DNA of 64,000 bases. Origin: an uncultured Clostridia bacterium (GTDB lineage: Bacteria; Bacillota; Clostridia; Oscillospirales; Ruminococcaceae). Below are positions 1 to 8,841 of the stretch, piece after piece. The notes beneath the pieces are model-generated. The model ran no database searches. It worked only from the letters and a program-made list of their open reading frames with translations, and was not told where the DNA came from. A program made the position numbers and the translations under genes. Location: positions 186,001 to 250,000 of the forward strand of contig CANQXS010000001.1 of assembly GCA_947627875.1 (NCBI GenBank), written 5' to 3'. The stretch's first letter is position 1. Each line of letters opens with the position of its first letter.

Positions 1-86
1 ACATCAAATACTGCCCCCACGGCAGACCCGCGCTCGTAAAGTTCACAAAAGCCGAGCTTGAAAAGCTCTTTAAAAGAACGGTATGA
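1..86 (+). CDS. mutL: DNA mismatch repair protein MutL, C-terminal end (partial)
   Basis: The reading frame entering from the left edge encodes 27 residues and ends in TGA. It contains the motif CPHGRP, the conserved C-terminal metal-site motif of MutL proteins with an endonuclease domain, followed by a short basic tail. The stop overlaps the miaA start (ATGA), so the two genes are translationally coupled. mutL-miaA order is common in bacteria. Only the last residues are visible, so the rest of the protein cannot be judged. Confidence 0.85.
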   Translation, partial: IKYCPHGRPALVKFTKAELEKLFKRTV

Positions 87-1033
87 AAAAGATACCTCTT
101 ATAGCGGTTGCCGGACCAACCGCCTCGGGAAAGACTTCTCTTGCGGTTGAACTCTGCATTCGCCTCGGCGGGGAAGTCGTCTCGGCTGACTCGATGCAGC
201 TTTACCGCGGAATGGACATTGCCACCGCAAAGCCCACCCCCGAAGAAATGCGCGGCGTTCCGCATCATCTTGTCGATTTTCTCGACATCGGAAGTGAATT
301 TTCGGTTGCGGATTACGTCGCCGCCGCCCACGAAGCAATAGGCGATATTTCCAACAGGGGAAAGCTCCCCGTCGTCTGCGGCGGAACGGGGCTTTATATC
401 GACTCGCTCATCGAAAATATCCGCTTTGAAAAGACAGTTTCTTCAACTCCGCTGCGCGCCGAGCTTAAAAAGCTCGCCGAGGAAAAGGGCGGCGGGTATC
501 TTTTGGAAATGCTGAGAAATATCGACCCCGAGACCGCCTCGCGCCTCCACGAAAATAACCTCAACCGCATAATCCGCGCGCTTGAAGTCTATAAGACCAC
601 CGGCGAAACGATGAGCGAGCAGATTAAAAACAGCCGCTCCGAGGAAAGCCCTTATGACGCCTGCGTGATAGGATTAGACTATAAAGACAGGCAGGTTCTC
701 TATGAGCGCATCGGCAGAAGGGTGGATATGATGCTCGAAGCCGGTCTTTTAGAGGAGGCAGAGCGGGTCGTCTCAGACCCTCGGCTTAAAACCGCGCGCC
801 AGGCGATAGGCTATAAAGAGCTCGCGCCGTATTTTGAAGGAACCGCGCCGCTCGAAGAGTGCATAGAAAATCTCAAGCAGGCTACAAGAAGATATGCAAA
901 GCGCCAGCTTACCTGGTTCAGAAGAAACAAGAGCATACATTGGCTTTACCCCGACGAAGCCGAATCTTTTGAAGCGCTCGCCGACTCCGCCGAAGGGATA
1001 TGTCGGGAATTTTTGAAAGGAAGAACAGAATGA
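83..1033 (+). CDS. miaA: tRNA dimethylallyltransferase MiaA
   Basis: MiaA transfers a dimethylallyl group from DMAPP to N6 of A37 in tRNAs that read UNN codons. The 316-residue protein is full length for the family. It shows the P-loop GPTASGKT (residues 11-18), the DSMQ motif (36-39) that recognises the tRNA base, and GGTGLY (100-105). The C-terminal part carries the usual RRYAKRQLTWFRR tRNA-binding segment. The start overlaps the mutL stop, and its own stop overlaps the next start (ATGA), so it sits in a tightly packed operon. No hfq gene follows. Confidence 0.97.
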   Translation: MKKIPLIAVAGPTASGKTSLAVELCIRLGGEVVSADSMQLYRGMDIATAKPTPEEMRGVPHHLVDFLDIGSEFSVADYVAAAHEAIGDISNRGKLPVVCGGTGLYIDSLIENIRFEKTVSSTPLRAELKKLAEEKGGGYLLEMLRNIDPETASRLHENNLNRIIRALEVYKTTGETMSEQIKNSRSEESPYDACVIGLDYKDRQVLYERIGRRVDMMLEAGLLEEAERVVSDPRLKTARQAIGYKELAPYFEGTAPLEECIENLKQATRRYAKRQLTWFRRNKSIHWLYPDEAESFEALADSAEGICREFLKGRTE

Positions 1034-2361
1034 TATACAACAGAATACGCGACGGTCTTCTTATGGCGCTTATTTTCATCTGCATTTTCGCGCTCATCGG
1101 CGCTCAGATATACATAAGGCTCAACGGCAGCGAAAACACTCAGGACGCGGTGCTCTACACCTGCAAGGAGAGCCTCAGCTTCACGGGCGTGTTTATTAGA
1201 GACGAAAGCGTTATCTATTCCGACTATGCCGGCAGCGGCATTATGAATTACGCCGTGAGCGACGGTTCCCGCCTTTCAAAGGATTCCGTAATCGCGAGAA
1301 TATACGATTCATATTCCCAGATTTATAACCGCTACCGCATCGAGCGTATCGACGAGGAGCTCGAAAACCTCGAACACGCTCAGGACCACGGCGTTACCGA
1401 CTACGCTCAGCCCGAATTCATAAACACCCAGATATCCGAGAGCTATAAAAACCTGCTTCTTAACCTTACCGAGGGCGACCTCGGCAGCGTTTACGACGAC
1501 AGCCTCGATATGCTCAGGCTGATGAACGTTTATAACGTCGCCTCAAACGTCGAATCGGAATATAACGCAAGGATATCCTATCTTCAGCAGCAAAAAGACG
1601 TTCTCTCTGCTTCGCTCACCGAGCCCCTCGCAACGATATCTTCGTCTGATACCGGCTACTTCACCTCTGTTGTAGACGGCTACGAGAATCAGCTCAAAAT
1701 CGAGAATATATCCGAGCTTACCGTCGACAGGATAAAGGAGATCATCGCAAAGCCGGACATCACTACCGAATCGCAGCGCAACGCTATCGGAAAGGTGTTC
1801 AAGGAATATTCCTGGAAGATGGTGGGAGTCATCGACGTTGCCGACAGGTATTTCGTCAACGAGACCCTGCAATTTTCTATGGACTCCTCCGAAAAATACC
1901 ACACCGTCACCGTTGAAAGCATCACCCCTACGGGCAACGGCAACGAGGCGATAATAGTTATAAGCTGCGACGAGCTCGACAGCGAGCTTGCCGAAACCCG
2001 CGTCGCCGACGTTGAGCTTACCTTTGTCGAAAAGACGGGCATACGCGCCCCAAGAAGCGCCATACGCTTTCTTAACGGCGAAAAGGGCGTTTATGTTATG
2101 GTCGGCGAAAAGCTCGAATTCAAAAAGCTCGACGTTATATACGAGGGCGACGACTACGTTCTCTCTGTCAATACCGCCGACGACGACTACTTAAATCTCT
2201 ACGACAGAATAGTAATCGACCCGATACCGACCGCCTCCGGAAACCCGAACGGCAGCGTCACCGAGCCCGCGCAGCAGACTTCTGCAACCTCCGCAAGCGT
2301 TACCGAAGCCCCGCAGACAACATCGGAAGAGGCAACAACTGTCGATTCCGCTTCGGAATGA
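1030..2361 (+). CDS. HlyD-like single-pass membrane protein
   Basis: A 443-residue protein. The start chosen is the ATG in the ATGA overlap with miaA, because GAAAGGAAG lies just upstream; an in-frame ATG 30 bases earlier lacks this. One membrane segment lies near residues 11-30 with a short cytoplasmic N-terminus, so most of the protein is outside the membrane. A lipoyl/barrel-sandwich-like stretch follows (around GSGIMNYAVSDGSRL), then a helical region and a second beta-rich half, as in HlyD-type adaptor proteins. The last 40 residues are rich in Thr, Ser, Ala and Glu and look disordered. No exporter partner is adjacent, so an efflux role is not supported; the position before sepF hints at an envelope or division role. 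Function unknown. Confidence 0.75.
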   Translation: MIYNRIRDGLLMALIFICIFALIGAQIYIRLNGSENTQDAVLYTCKESLSFTGVFIRDESVIYSDYAGSGIMNYAVSDGSRLSKDSVIARIYDSYSQIYNRYRIERIDEELENLEHAQDHGVTDYAQPEFINTQISESYKNLLLNLTEGDLGSVYDDSLDMLRLMNVYNVASNVESEYNARISYLQQQKDVLSASLTEPLATISSSDTGYFTSVVDGYENQLKIENISELTVDRIKEIIAKPDITTESQRNAIGKVFKEYSWKMVGVIDVADRYFVNETLQFSMDSSEKYHTVTVESITPTGNGNEAIIVISCDELDSELAETRVADVELTFVEKTGIRAPRSAIRFLNGEKGVYVMVGEKLEFKKLDVIYEGDDYVLSVNTADDDYLNLYDRIVIDPIPTASGNPNGSVTEPAQQTSATSASVTEAPQTTSEEATTVDSASE

Positions 2362-2381
2362 GCGTAAATTTTCAAAAAAGC

Positions 2382-2410
2382 TTGACAACTGCGCGCAAAT
2401 ATAAGATAAT
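2382..2410 (+). promoter_or_regulatory. Sigma-A promoter of the sepF operon
   Basis: TTGACA (2382-2387) and GATAAT (2405-2410) are separated by exactly 17 bases. The 120-base leader that follows contains a small hairpin with GTTCCG/CGGAAC arms and a TTGG loop (2455-2470). The sepF ribosome-binding site GGAGG lies just before the start codon. This promoter uncouples sepF and the genes after it from the mutL-miaA unit. Confidence 0.8.
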
Positions 2411-2529
2411 AAAGGTAATATGGATTCACTGTATCCGTATAGCAGGCGGAGGGCGTTCCGTTGGCGGAACCTATCCGTGCCGAACAAGTCGATAATCTAA
2501 TTTCAGTATAAAAAAGACGGAGGATTATT

Positions 2530-2949
2530 ATGAGCGTTATTGATTCTATCAAGGGATTCCTTCTCGGCGAGGAGGAAGAAAACGAGTACCAGCCCATTTA
2601 TGAGGATGTTGCTCAGACCGTTGACGTAGCGGAGGAGCGCCGCAACCGCGAGGTTAAGATCGCCACCACCGCCACCGTTCAGATCGTTCTTGCCCGCCCG
2701 ACCGATTTCTCTGAGGTCAAGTCCATCGGCGACGACCTCAACAACCAGAAGACTGTTCTTCTGAACCTCGAGCAGGTCAAGACCGAAGACGCCAAGCGCA
2801 TTATGGACTTCCTCTCGGGAGTTGCTTACGCGAACGACGCCACCATCAAGATGACCGCGCAGAAGACGTTTGTCATTATGCCCAAGAACGTCGGCTTCAC
2901 GGGAGTCGACCTGATGAGCGAGCTCGAAAACAACGGATACAGCTTCTGA
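2530..2949 (+). CDS. sepF: Cell division protein SepF
   Basis: SepF anchors and bundles FtsZ filaments at the division septum of Gram-positive bacteria. The 139-residue protein has the normal family layout: an N-terminal amphipathic stretch (MSVIDSIKGFLLG) that binds membrane, an acidic linker, and the C-terminal SepF domain from about residue 55 with the NNQKTVLLNL strand and the FLSGVAYA helix that mediate dimerisation and FtsZ binding. A GGAGG site precedes the ATG. Its neighbours ylmH, divIVA, ileS and lspA give the classic Firmicutes cluster, although ylmE and ylmG are missing here. Confidence 0.96.
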   Translation: MSVIDSIKGFLLGEEEENEYQPIYEDVAQTVDVAEERRNREVKIATTATVQIVLARPTDFSEVKSIGDDLNNQKTVLLNLEQVKTEDAKRIMDFLSGVAYANDATIKMTAQKTFVIMPKNVGFTGVDLMSELENNGYSF

Positions 2950-2952
2950 TCT

Positions 2953-3714
2953 ATGTCCCGTCCCGCGCTTCCGCTGAATGATGAGGACATGCTCCTTATA
3001 AGGCATATCCTCGATATCGCCAAAAGGAGCATGCAGAGCTATAAGCCGCTATATTCCGCTTTTTTAGACGAAAGGCAGCTTTCGGTTTGCGAAGCTGCCC
3101 TTAAGTCGGAACGGGCGGCGGATTTTGTCATGCTCGGAGGCTATGAGCAGGCTCAGAGGCGGGTCATCGCCTTCGGCGAAGGCTGTGAAAACGAGTGGGA
3201 GCTTCCTTTTAAGGCTCTTGTGTTCAACTACCCCGAGGGAAGGGAGCTTTCTCACCGCGACTTTCTGGGCAGCCTTATGGCTCTCGGTATCAAGCGCGAG
3301 CTTTTGGGCGATATCCTCGTCGGAAAGGGCAGAGCCGCGGTATTCGTTATGAACGCCGCCGTTCCGCTCGTAAAACAGATGACCAAGGTCGGAAGCTGCG
3401 GCGTAAAGGTTACGGAGGATTTCTCCGAAGCCGATATTCCCGAGCAGCAGTACGACGAGATACGCTCGACCGTTGCTTCGCTGCGCCTCGACGCCGTAGT
3501 TTCGACCGCTTTCGGTCTCTCGCGCGACAAGGCCGCCGAGCTCATACGCTCAAAAGGCGTTTTGCATAACCGCGTTATGACCTTCAGCCCGAGCGACAGG
3601 GCAGAGGAAGGCGACGTTTTTTCGGCGCGCGGATTCGGCAAAGCCCAGCTTTTTGAAGTGGGAGGGCAGTCAAGAAAAGACAGAATTTTCATCACCGTCA
3701 GAAAATTCAGGTGA
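2953..3714 (+). CDS. ylmH: YlmH-type RNA-binding protein with S4 domain
   Basis: A 253-residue protein of the YlmH family, always found close to sepF and divIVA in Firmicutes. The N-terminal two thirds is the YlmH domain. An S4 RNA-binding domain occupies about residues 178-240 (RLDAVVSTAFGLSRDKAAEL and the following VKxNRVM-like turn). YlmH homologues act on stalled ribosomes or peptidyl-tRNA-carrying 50S subunits (family knowledge), so a ribosome rescue role is likely. It starts three bases after the sepF stop, consistent with coupled translation. Confidence 0.9.
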   Translation: MSRPALPLNDEDMLLIRHILDIAKRSMQSYKPLYSAFLDERQLSVCEAALKSERAADFVMLGGYEQAQRRVIAFGEGCENEWELPFKALVFNYPEGRELSHRDFLGSLMALGIKRELLGDILVGKGRAAVFVMNAAVPLVKQMTKVGSCGVKVTEDFSEADIPEQQYDEIRSTVASLRLDAVVSTAFGLSRDKAAELIRSKGVLHNRVMTFSPSDRAEEGDVFSARGFGKAQLFEVGGQSRKDRIFITVRKFR

Positions 3715-3748
3715 CGGTATATATTATTATTTACAGGAGGTAACCTTT

Positions 3749-4495
3749 ATGAACCCGCAGGACATTTCCAACAAGAAGTTTTCAAAATCCGCTGCCGGAT
3801 ATAAGCCGGAAGAGGTTGAAGAATATCTTCGCGACGTAGCGATAGCTTATGCCAAGGCCGTCAAGGAAAAGGAAGAGGACGAGCTTAAGATAGTCAAGCT
3901 CGTTGAAAAGATTAACGAATACCGCAGCGACGAGGACGCCATCCGCGACGCGCTTCTTATTGCCCAGAAGCAGGGCAACAGGGTCGTCGCCGAGGCAAAA
4001 GCCGAAGCCGAAAGGATAGTTACCGAAGCCAAGGCAAAGCGCGACGCTATGCTTGCGGACATTCAGAGCGACTGCGACGCCCTCAAGCGCTCCGAGATCG
4101 AAAAGATCTATGCCGCGATAAAGGCCGAAAACGAAAAGCTTGCCGCCGTTGAGGCTGCCTCCAAGACCCAGCGCGAGCTTCAGACCGAAAAGCTCAACTC
4201 TCTCAAAAAAGAGGTCACCGAATTCAAAAAGAAGCTCATTCTCATTCTTGAGGAGCAGACCAAGCTTGCGATTTCGCTTCCCGAGCTCACCGACGAGCAG
4301 ATAGAGGAGATCCTCAATACCGAAGCCGCCCCCGAGCCAGAGCCTGCTCCCGAGCCGGAGCAGCCCAAGCCCGCCCCTCACGATGAAAAGGAAGAGCATA
4401 AGAGCGACTCTCAGGCGTTCAGCTTTTCGGGCTTCAAGCGTCAGAATTATTCCGCCGAAGAGCTTAAGTTCGGTCAGAATAACCACAATAACTGA
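3749..4495 (+). CDS. divIVA: DivIVA-domain cell division or polarity protein
   Basis: The ATG at this position is chosen because a strong AGGAGG lies 8 bases upstream; an in-frame extension upstream overlaps ylmH and has no such site. The 248-residue protein begins with the DivIVA membrane-binding domain (DISNKKFSKSAAGYKPEEVEEYL), followed by a long coiled coil (about 30-190) rich in Glu, Lys and Ala, and a Pro-Glu-Ala repeat tail (about 205-225). DivIVA proteins sense negative membrane curvature at septa and poles and recruit division or growth factors. The C-terminal SFSGFKRQNYSAEELKFG segment looks like a short conserved docking peptide. It is longer than B. subtilis DivIVA (about 164 residues). 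Confidence 0.92.
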   Translation: MNPQDISNKKFSKSAAGYKPEEVEEYLRDVAIAYAKAVKEKEEDELKIVKLVEKINEYRSDEDAIRDALLIAQKQGNRVVAEAKAEAERIVTEAKAKRDAMLADIQSDCDALKRSEIEKIYAAIKAENEKLAAVEAASKTQRELQTEKLNSLKKEVTEFKKKLILILEEQTKLAISLPELTDEQIEEILNTEAAPEPEPAPEPEQPKPAPHDEKEEHKSDSQAFSFSGFKRQNYSAEELKFGQNNHNN

Positions 4496-4527
4496 TATAC
4501 ATACACACGAAAGGAGCTTTTTTACCG

Positions 4528-7326
4528 ATGCCGCAGGATTATAACAAGACCCTCAATCTTCCCGAGACTGATTATCCTATGAGAGGCAATCTGCCCACAA
4601 AGGAGCCCGGAATGGTCGAGGAGTGGGACGAGAGCGGTCTTTATAAAAAAATCTTGAGCAAAAACGAGGGCAAGCCCTCTTATATACTCCACGACGGTCC
4701 TCCCTACGCCAACGGCGATATCCACCTCGGGACCGCCCTTAACAAGGTCCTTAAGGACATAATCGTAAAGCAGAAGAATATGAGCGGATACTGCGCTCCA
4801 TACGTCCCCGGGTGGGACACTCACGGTCTTCCGACCGAGCTCAAAGCGATGAAGTCGATAGGCGTTGAAAACGGCGCTATCCCGCCTTTGGAGCTCAGAA
4901 AGCACTGCCGCGAGTTCGCCATGAGCTATGTAGCCTCTCAGAGAGACCAGTTCAAGCGCCTCGGCGTTTTGGGCGATTTCAGCGACCCTTATCTTACCCT
5001 CAAGCCCGAATTTGAGGCGAGGCAGATAGAGGTCTTCGGCGAGATGGCTAAGAAGGGCTTCATTTATAAGGGCTTGAAGCCGGTATATTGGTGCCCCGAC
5101 TGCCAGACCGCCCTTGCCGAAGCCGAAATTGAGTATCAGGACGATCCCTGCTACTCGGTATACGTAAAGTTCAAGGTCGCCGACGACAGGGGAGTTCTCT
5201 CCGGACTCGGAATCGACCTCGATAAGACCTATTTCGTCATCTGGACCACTACTACCTGGACCCTGCCGGGCAACCTCGCCATCTGCCTCGGCCCCGACTA
5301 CGAATACACTGTAGTTCAAGCCAACGGCGAAAACTATATCATGGCGCGCGAGCTCATCGAGCCCACCCTCAAGGCCGCAGGTATAACCGAATACACGACC
5401 GTAGGCTCCTTCACCGGAAAAGAGCTCGAATACTGCACCGCGCAGCACCCGTTTATGCCGAGAACCTCTTTGGTAATCGTCGGCGACCACGTAACGCTCG
5501 ACAGCGGTACCGGCTGCGTTCACACCGCCCCGGGCTACGGCGTTGACGACTTCGAGATAGGCAACAAATACAACGTAGGCATCGTCGTCGGTGTTGACGG
5601 CAAGGGCGTTCTCACCGAAGAATCGGGACAGTTCGCAGGTCTTAAGACCGACGACGCAAATAAAGTCATCGCGAAGCATATGGCTGAGACCGGCGCTTTG
5701 TTCGCAACCGAGAAAATCGTCCACCAATACCCCCACTGCTGGCGCTGCAAGTCGCCTATACTCTTTAGAGCTACCGAACAGTGGTTCTGCTCGGTCGACA
5801 GCATCAAGGAGCAGGCTGTAAAAGCCATAGAAGGCGTAAAATGGATACCCGAGTGGGGCGAAGAGAGAATTAAAGGAATGGTCCGCGACCGCTCCGACTG
5901 GTGCATTTCCCGCCAGAGGACCTGGGGCGTTCCGATTCCGATAGTTTACTGCAAAAAATGCCATAAGCCGATTATCAACGACTACACCATAAAGGCTATC
6001 TCCGACCTCTTCAGAAAAGAGGGCTCCGACGCCTGGTGGGCTCACGACGTCTCCGAGATAGTTCCCGACCTCAAGTGCGACTGCGGCTGCACCGAATTCG
6101 AGAAGGAAAAGGATATTTTGGACGTTTGGTTCGATTCCGGCGTCACTCACACCGCCGTTTTGGACCAGCGCGAGGGACTTCATTCTCCGGCAGACCTCTA
6201 CCTCGAGGGAGCCGACCAATATCGCGGCTGGTTCCAGTCATCGCTCTTAACGAGCGTTGCAGTCGGCGGTCAGGCGCCCTATAAGGCTGTCTGCACTCAC
6301 GGCTGGGTCGTCGACGGTCAGGGCAAAACGATGCACAAATCCCTCGGCAACGGCATCGAGCCGAGAGAGATTTACGATAAATACGGCGCCGATATCCTCA
6401 GGCTCTGGGTCGCTTCGAGCGACTACCATTCCGACATAAGGATATCGAAGGATATTCTCGCCCAGCTCTCCGAGGTATATAAAAAGGTCCGCAACACAGC
6501 GCGCTATATCCTCGGAAACATCTGCAATCAGGGCGGATTTGATTTCGACACCGACGCCGTTCCGCTCGATAAACTCACCGAGCTCGACAAGTGGGCGATA
6601 ATGAGGCTCGACAGGCTCATCGAAAAGACCGACGAAGCGTATAATAATTTCGACTTCCATATCGTCTTCAAGTCTATCCATAACTTCTGCGTCGTCGATA
6701 TGTCAAACTTCTACCTCGACGTCATCAAGGACCGCCTCTATTGCGAGGCGCCCGACAGCGAGGCGAGAAGAAGCGCCCAGACCGCCATGTATATCATTCT
6801 TTCGGCGCTTGCAAGGCTCATCGCCCCGATAATCCCGTTCACCGCCGAGGAGATTTGGAAGTATATTCCTCACTCCAAGAGCGACAATACCGAGTCGGTG
6901 TTCCTGAACGATATGCCGAGGGTGTCTGGACTTGACTTCAGCGCACAGTTCTGCGACAAGTGGGACTTCATCATAAAGCTTCGCGACGACGTAAAGAAGG
7001 CGCTCGAGCTCAAGCGCGCCGATAAGGTCATCGGTTCCTCGCTCGAAGCTTCCGTAAAGCTTACCGCAGCTTCCGACAGTCTCTTCGGCAGCCTCAAAGC
7101 CTGCGAGAACGAGCTCAAGGACGTGTTTATCGTCTCGAAGGTCGAGATCGCGCAGGGCGACAGAGCTTCGTCCGAGTTCACCGAGACCGAAACCGCCGAC
7201 CTCGGCATCGACGTAAAGCACGCCGAAGGCGAGAAGTGCGAGCGCTGCTGGACATATTCCGAGACAGTCGGTCAGTCAAAGAAGCATCCGACCCTTTGCA
7301 GCCGCTGCGCCCACACCGTAAAGTAA
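4528..7326 (+). CDS. ileS: Isoleucyl-tRNA synthetase
   Basis: Charges tRNA-Ile with isoleucine. The 932-residue protein is full length. The class I signature HLGT (66-69) lies in DGPPYANGDIHLGTALNK. The second signature reads TMHKS near residues 601-605, a variant of KMSKS. The CP1 editing domain lies between, and a C-terminal zinc finger (CERCW ... CSRCA, about 900-925) is typical of bacterial-type IleRS. AAAGGAGC precedes the ATG. The gap from divIVA is only 32 bases, so there is no room for a T-box leader, which many Firmicutes use to control ileS. Confidence 0.97.
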   Translation: MPQDYNKTLNLPETDYPMRGNLPTKEPGMVEEWDESGLYKKILSKNEGKPSYILHDGPPYANGDIHLGTALNKVLKDIIVKQKNMSGYCAPYVPGWDTHGLPTELKAMKSIGVENGAIPPLELRKHCREFAMSYVASQRDQFKRLGVLGDFSDPYLTLKPEFEARQIEVFGEMAKKGFIYKGLKPVYWCPDCQTALAEAEIEYQDDPCYSVYVKFKVADDRGVLSGLGIDLDKTYFVIWTTTTWTLPGNLAICLGPDYEYTVVQANGENYIMARELIEPTLKAAGITEYTTVGSFTGKELEYCTAQHPFMPRTSLVIVGDHVTLDSGTGCVHTAPGYGVDDFEIGNKYNVGIVVGVDGKGVLTEESGQFAGLKTDDANKVIAKHMAETGALFATEKIVHQYPHCWRCKSPILFRATEQWFCSVDSIKEQAVKAIEGVKWIPEWGEERIKGMVRDRSDWCISRQRTWGVPIPIVYCKKCHKPIINDYTIKAISDLFRKEGSDAWWAHDVSEIVPDLKCDCGCTEFEKEKDILDVWFDSGVTHTAVLDQREGLHSPADLYLEGADQYRGWFQSSLLTSVAVGGQAPYKAVCTHGWVVDGQGKTMHKSLGNGIEPREIYDKYGADILRLWVASSDYHSDIRISKDILAQLSEVYKKVRNTARYILGNICNQGGFDFDTDAVPLDKLTELDKWAIMRLDRLIEKTDEAYNNFDFHIVFKSIHNFCVVDMSNFYLDVIKDRLYCEAPDSEARRSAQTAMYIILSALARLIAPIIPFTAEEIWKYIPHSKSDNTESVFLNDMPRVSGLDFSAQFCDKWDFIIKLRDDVKKALELKRADKVIGSSLEASVKLTAASDSLFGSLKACENELKDVFIVSKVEIAQGDRASSEFTETETADLGIDVKHAEGEKCERCWTYSETVGQSKKHPTLCSRCAHTVK

Positions 7327-7339
7327 AGCTATACTATCT

Positions 7340-7370
7340 GCCGATTGCCGCCGTTTCAGCGGCAGTCGGC
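7340..7370 (+). promoter_or_regulatory. Stem-loop between ileS and lspA
   Basis: Arms GCCGATTGCCGC (7340-7351) and GCGGCAGTCGGC (7359-7370) pair over 12 positions with one G-U pair around a 7-base loop. No run of T follows, so it is not a convincing intrinsic terminator. It ends 5 bases before the AAGGA that serves lspA, so it may stabilise or separate the two messages or influence lspA translation. Role not known. Confidence 0.6.
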
Positions 7371-7388
7371 TTGTAAGGATTGAGAAAC

Positions 7389-7943
7389 TTGCTGATTTTG
7401 TGTTTTGCCCTGATAGCGGCGCTCGTCGCCGAGGATCAGCTCATAAAGCTCTATATAGTCAGGAATTTTGCGGAATGCCGCGGCGCGCTGAGAAATTATT
7501 GGACCTTCTCAATAGGCGGTTTTGACGTTTTCAGCATTACCCATATCCGCAACGACGGAGCCGGCTGGAGCATTCTTGGCGGGCAGACCGTTTTTCTGAC
7601 CGTCATCACCGCTGCGGTCCTTGTAGCCGTGTTTGCGTATATGTTTATCAAGCGCAGGAGCATCGGCAAGGCGGAATATATTTCGCTCTGCCTGATTTCC
7701 GCCGGAGGAATAGGCAACCTCATCGACAGGGTGAGAATGCTCGTCGAGGGAACCGACGTCTTTCGCGGCGTTATCGACTATATAAAGCTCGATTTCATCA
7801 ACTATCCGGTGTTCAATTTTGCCGACTGCTGCGTTGTCGTCGGAGCGATCCTCTTCTGCATAGTTATGCTCTTCGGCGAAGCAAAGAATTCAAAGGCAAA
7901 AAAAGCCGCCAAAAAAGCCGAAGCCGAAGATGAACAGGTATAG
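7389..7943 (+). CDS. lspA: Lipoprotein signal peptidase (signal peptidase II)
   Basis: LspA cleaves prolipoprotein signal peptides in the membrane. The start is probably the TTG at this position, 8 bases after AAGGA; an upstream TTG nine bases earlier touches that site directly and is less likely. The protein (184 residues) has four membrane segments. The conserved NDGAGWSIL motif and the two catalytic aspartates in GNLIDR and NFAD are all present. A Lys/Ala-rich C-terminal tail (KAKKAAKKAEAED) is an extension beyond the usual length. It overlaps the rluD start by 14 bases. Confidence 0.95.
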   Translation: MLILCFALIAALVAEDQLIKLYIVRNFAECRGALRNYWTFSIGGFDVFSITHIRNDGAGWSILGGQTVFLTVITAAVLVAVFAYMFIKRRSIGKAEYISLCLISAGGIGNLIDRVRMLVEGTDVFRGVIDYIKLDFINYPVFNFADCCVVVGAILFCIVMLFGEAKNSKAKKAAKKAEAEDEQV

Positions 7944-8841
7944 CATAACCGCCGAGCAGTCCGACTCGGGCTCGCGGCTCGACAAGTGGCTCACCGAACA
8001 GACCGAATTCGACATTTCGCGGAGCGCCGCCGTAAAGCTCATCGAAGGAGGCAGCGTAAAGGTCAACGGCTTGACAGCTTCAAAAAGCCGCGTTCTCTCC
8101 GAGGGCGACGAGGTCGAGGTAGAGATACCCGATCCGGTAGAGCTTGAGGTCATTCCGCAGGACATTCCGATAGAAATAGTATACGAAGACGACGACCTCG
8201 CGGTCGTGAATAAACCGCAGGGAATGGTCGTTCATCCGGCGGCGGGAAATCCCGACGGAACGCTTGTAAACGCGCTTCTTTTCCGGCTTAAGGGAAAGCT
8301 CAGCGGTATAAACGGCGTCCTCAGACCGGGCATCGTCCACCGCATTGACAAGAACACCGCAGGGCTTTTGGTAGTTGCGAAGACCGATTTTGCCCATCAG
8401 CGGCTCGCCGAGCTTATAAAGGCGCATGACTTTACACGCGAATATGAAGCAATCTGCGTCGGTCATTTCAAGGAGTCGAGCGGTACTATTGACGCGCCCA
8501 TCGGCAGAGATAAAAACGACAGAAAGAAAATGTGCGTCACTGCGCAGAATTCAAAGCCTGCAATAACGCAGTACAGCGTCATCGAGGAGCTTCGGGGCTG
8601 CTCTTACGTCAGGTTCGCCCTCCAGACCGGCAGGACCCACCAAATAAGAGTTCACTGCGCTTATATCGGTCACCCAATCTTGGGCGATGACGTTTACGGG
8701 AAACCGTACAAAGGCTGTAAAGGACAGTGCCTTTACGCTAAAATGCTCGGCTTTGTTCACCCGAGAACGGGCGAATACCTTGAATTCACCGCCGAGACCC
8801 CGCAATTCTTCCAAAAAATTCTTGACTCACTGAGGGATTAA
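7930..8841 (+). CDS. rluD: Large-subunit RNA pseudouridine synthase, RluD family
   Basis: Isomerises specific uridines of 23S rRNA to pseudouridine. The 303-residue protein has an N-terminal S4 domain (about residues 11-70) and the RluA/RluD catalytic domain with HRIDKNTAGLLV, in which the aspartate near residue 140 is the nucleophile. The later RTHQIRVH motif is intact. The location directly after lspA matches the B. subtilis lspA-ylyB order. The exact target uridines cannot be inferred. Confidence 0.95.
   Translation: MNRYSITAEQSDSGSRLDKWLTEQTEFDISRSAAVKLIEGGSVKVNGLTASKSRVLSEGDEVEVEIPDPVELEVIPQDIPIEIVYEDDDLAVVNKPQGMVVHPAAGNPDGTLVNALLFRLKGKLSGINGVLRPGIVHRIDKNTAGLLVVAKTDFAHQRLAELIKAHDFTREYEAICVGHFKESSGTIDAPIGRDKNDRKKMCVTAQNSKPAITQYSVIEELRGCSYVRFALQTGRTHQIRVHCAYIGHPILGDDVYGKPYKGCKGQCLYAKMLGFVHPRTGEYLEFTAETPQFFQKILDSLRD

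Noticed and set aside
2411-2529. Riboswitch in the sepF leader
   Set aside because: Only one 6-pair hairpin is visible; no known aptamer motif can be recognised.
4201-4400. Pro-Glu repeat in divIVA as a possible insertion
   Set aside because: Low-complexity tails are normal for DivIVA proteins, and the frame and downstream conserved end are intact.
4522-6219. Long open frame (565 codons) antisense to ileS
   Set aside because: Opposite to a complete, motif-rich synthetase; no ribosome-binding site or recognisable domain. Codon bias of the real gene keeps the reverse frame open.
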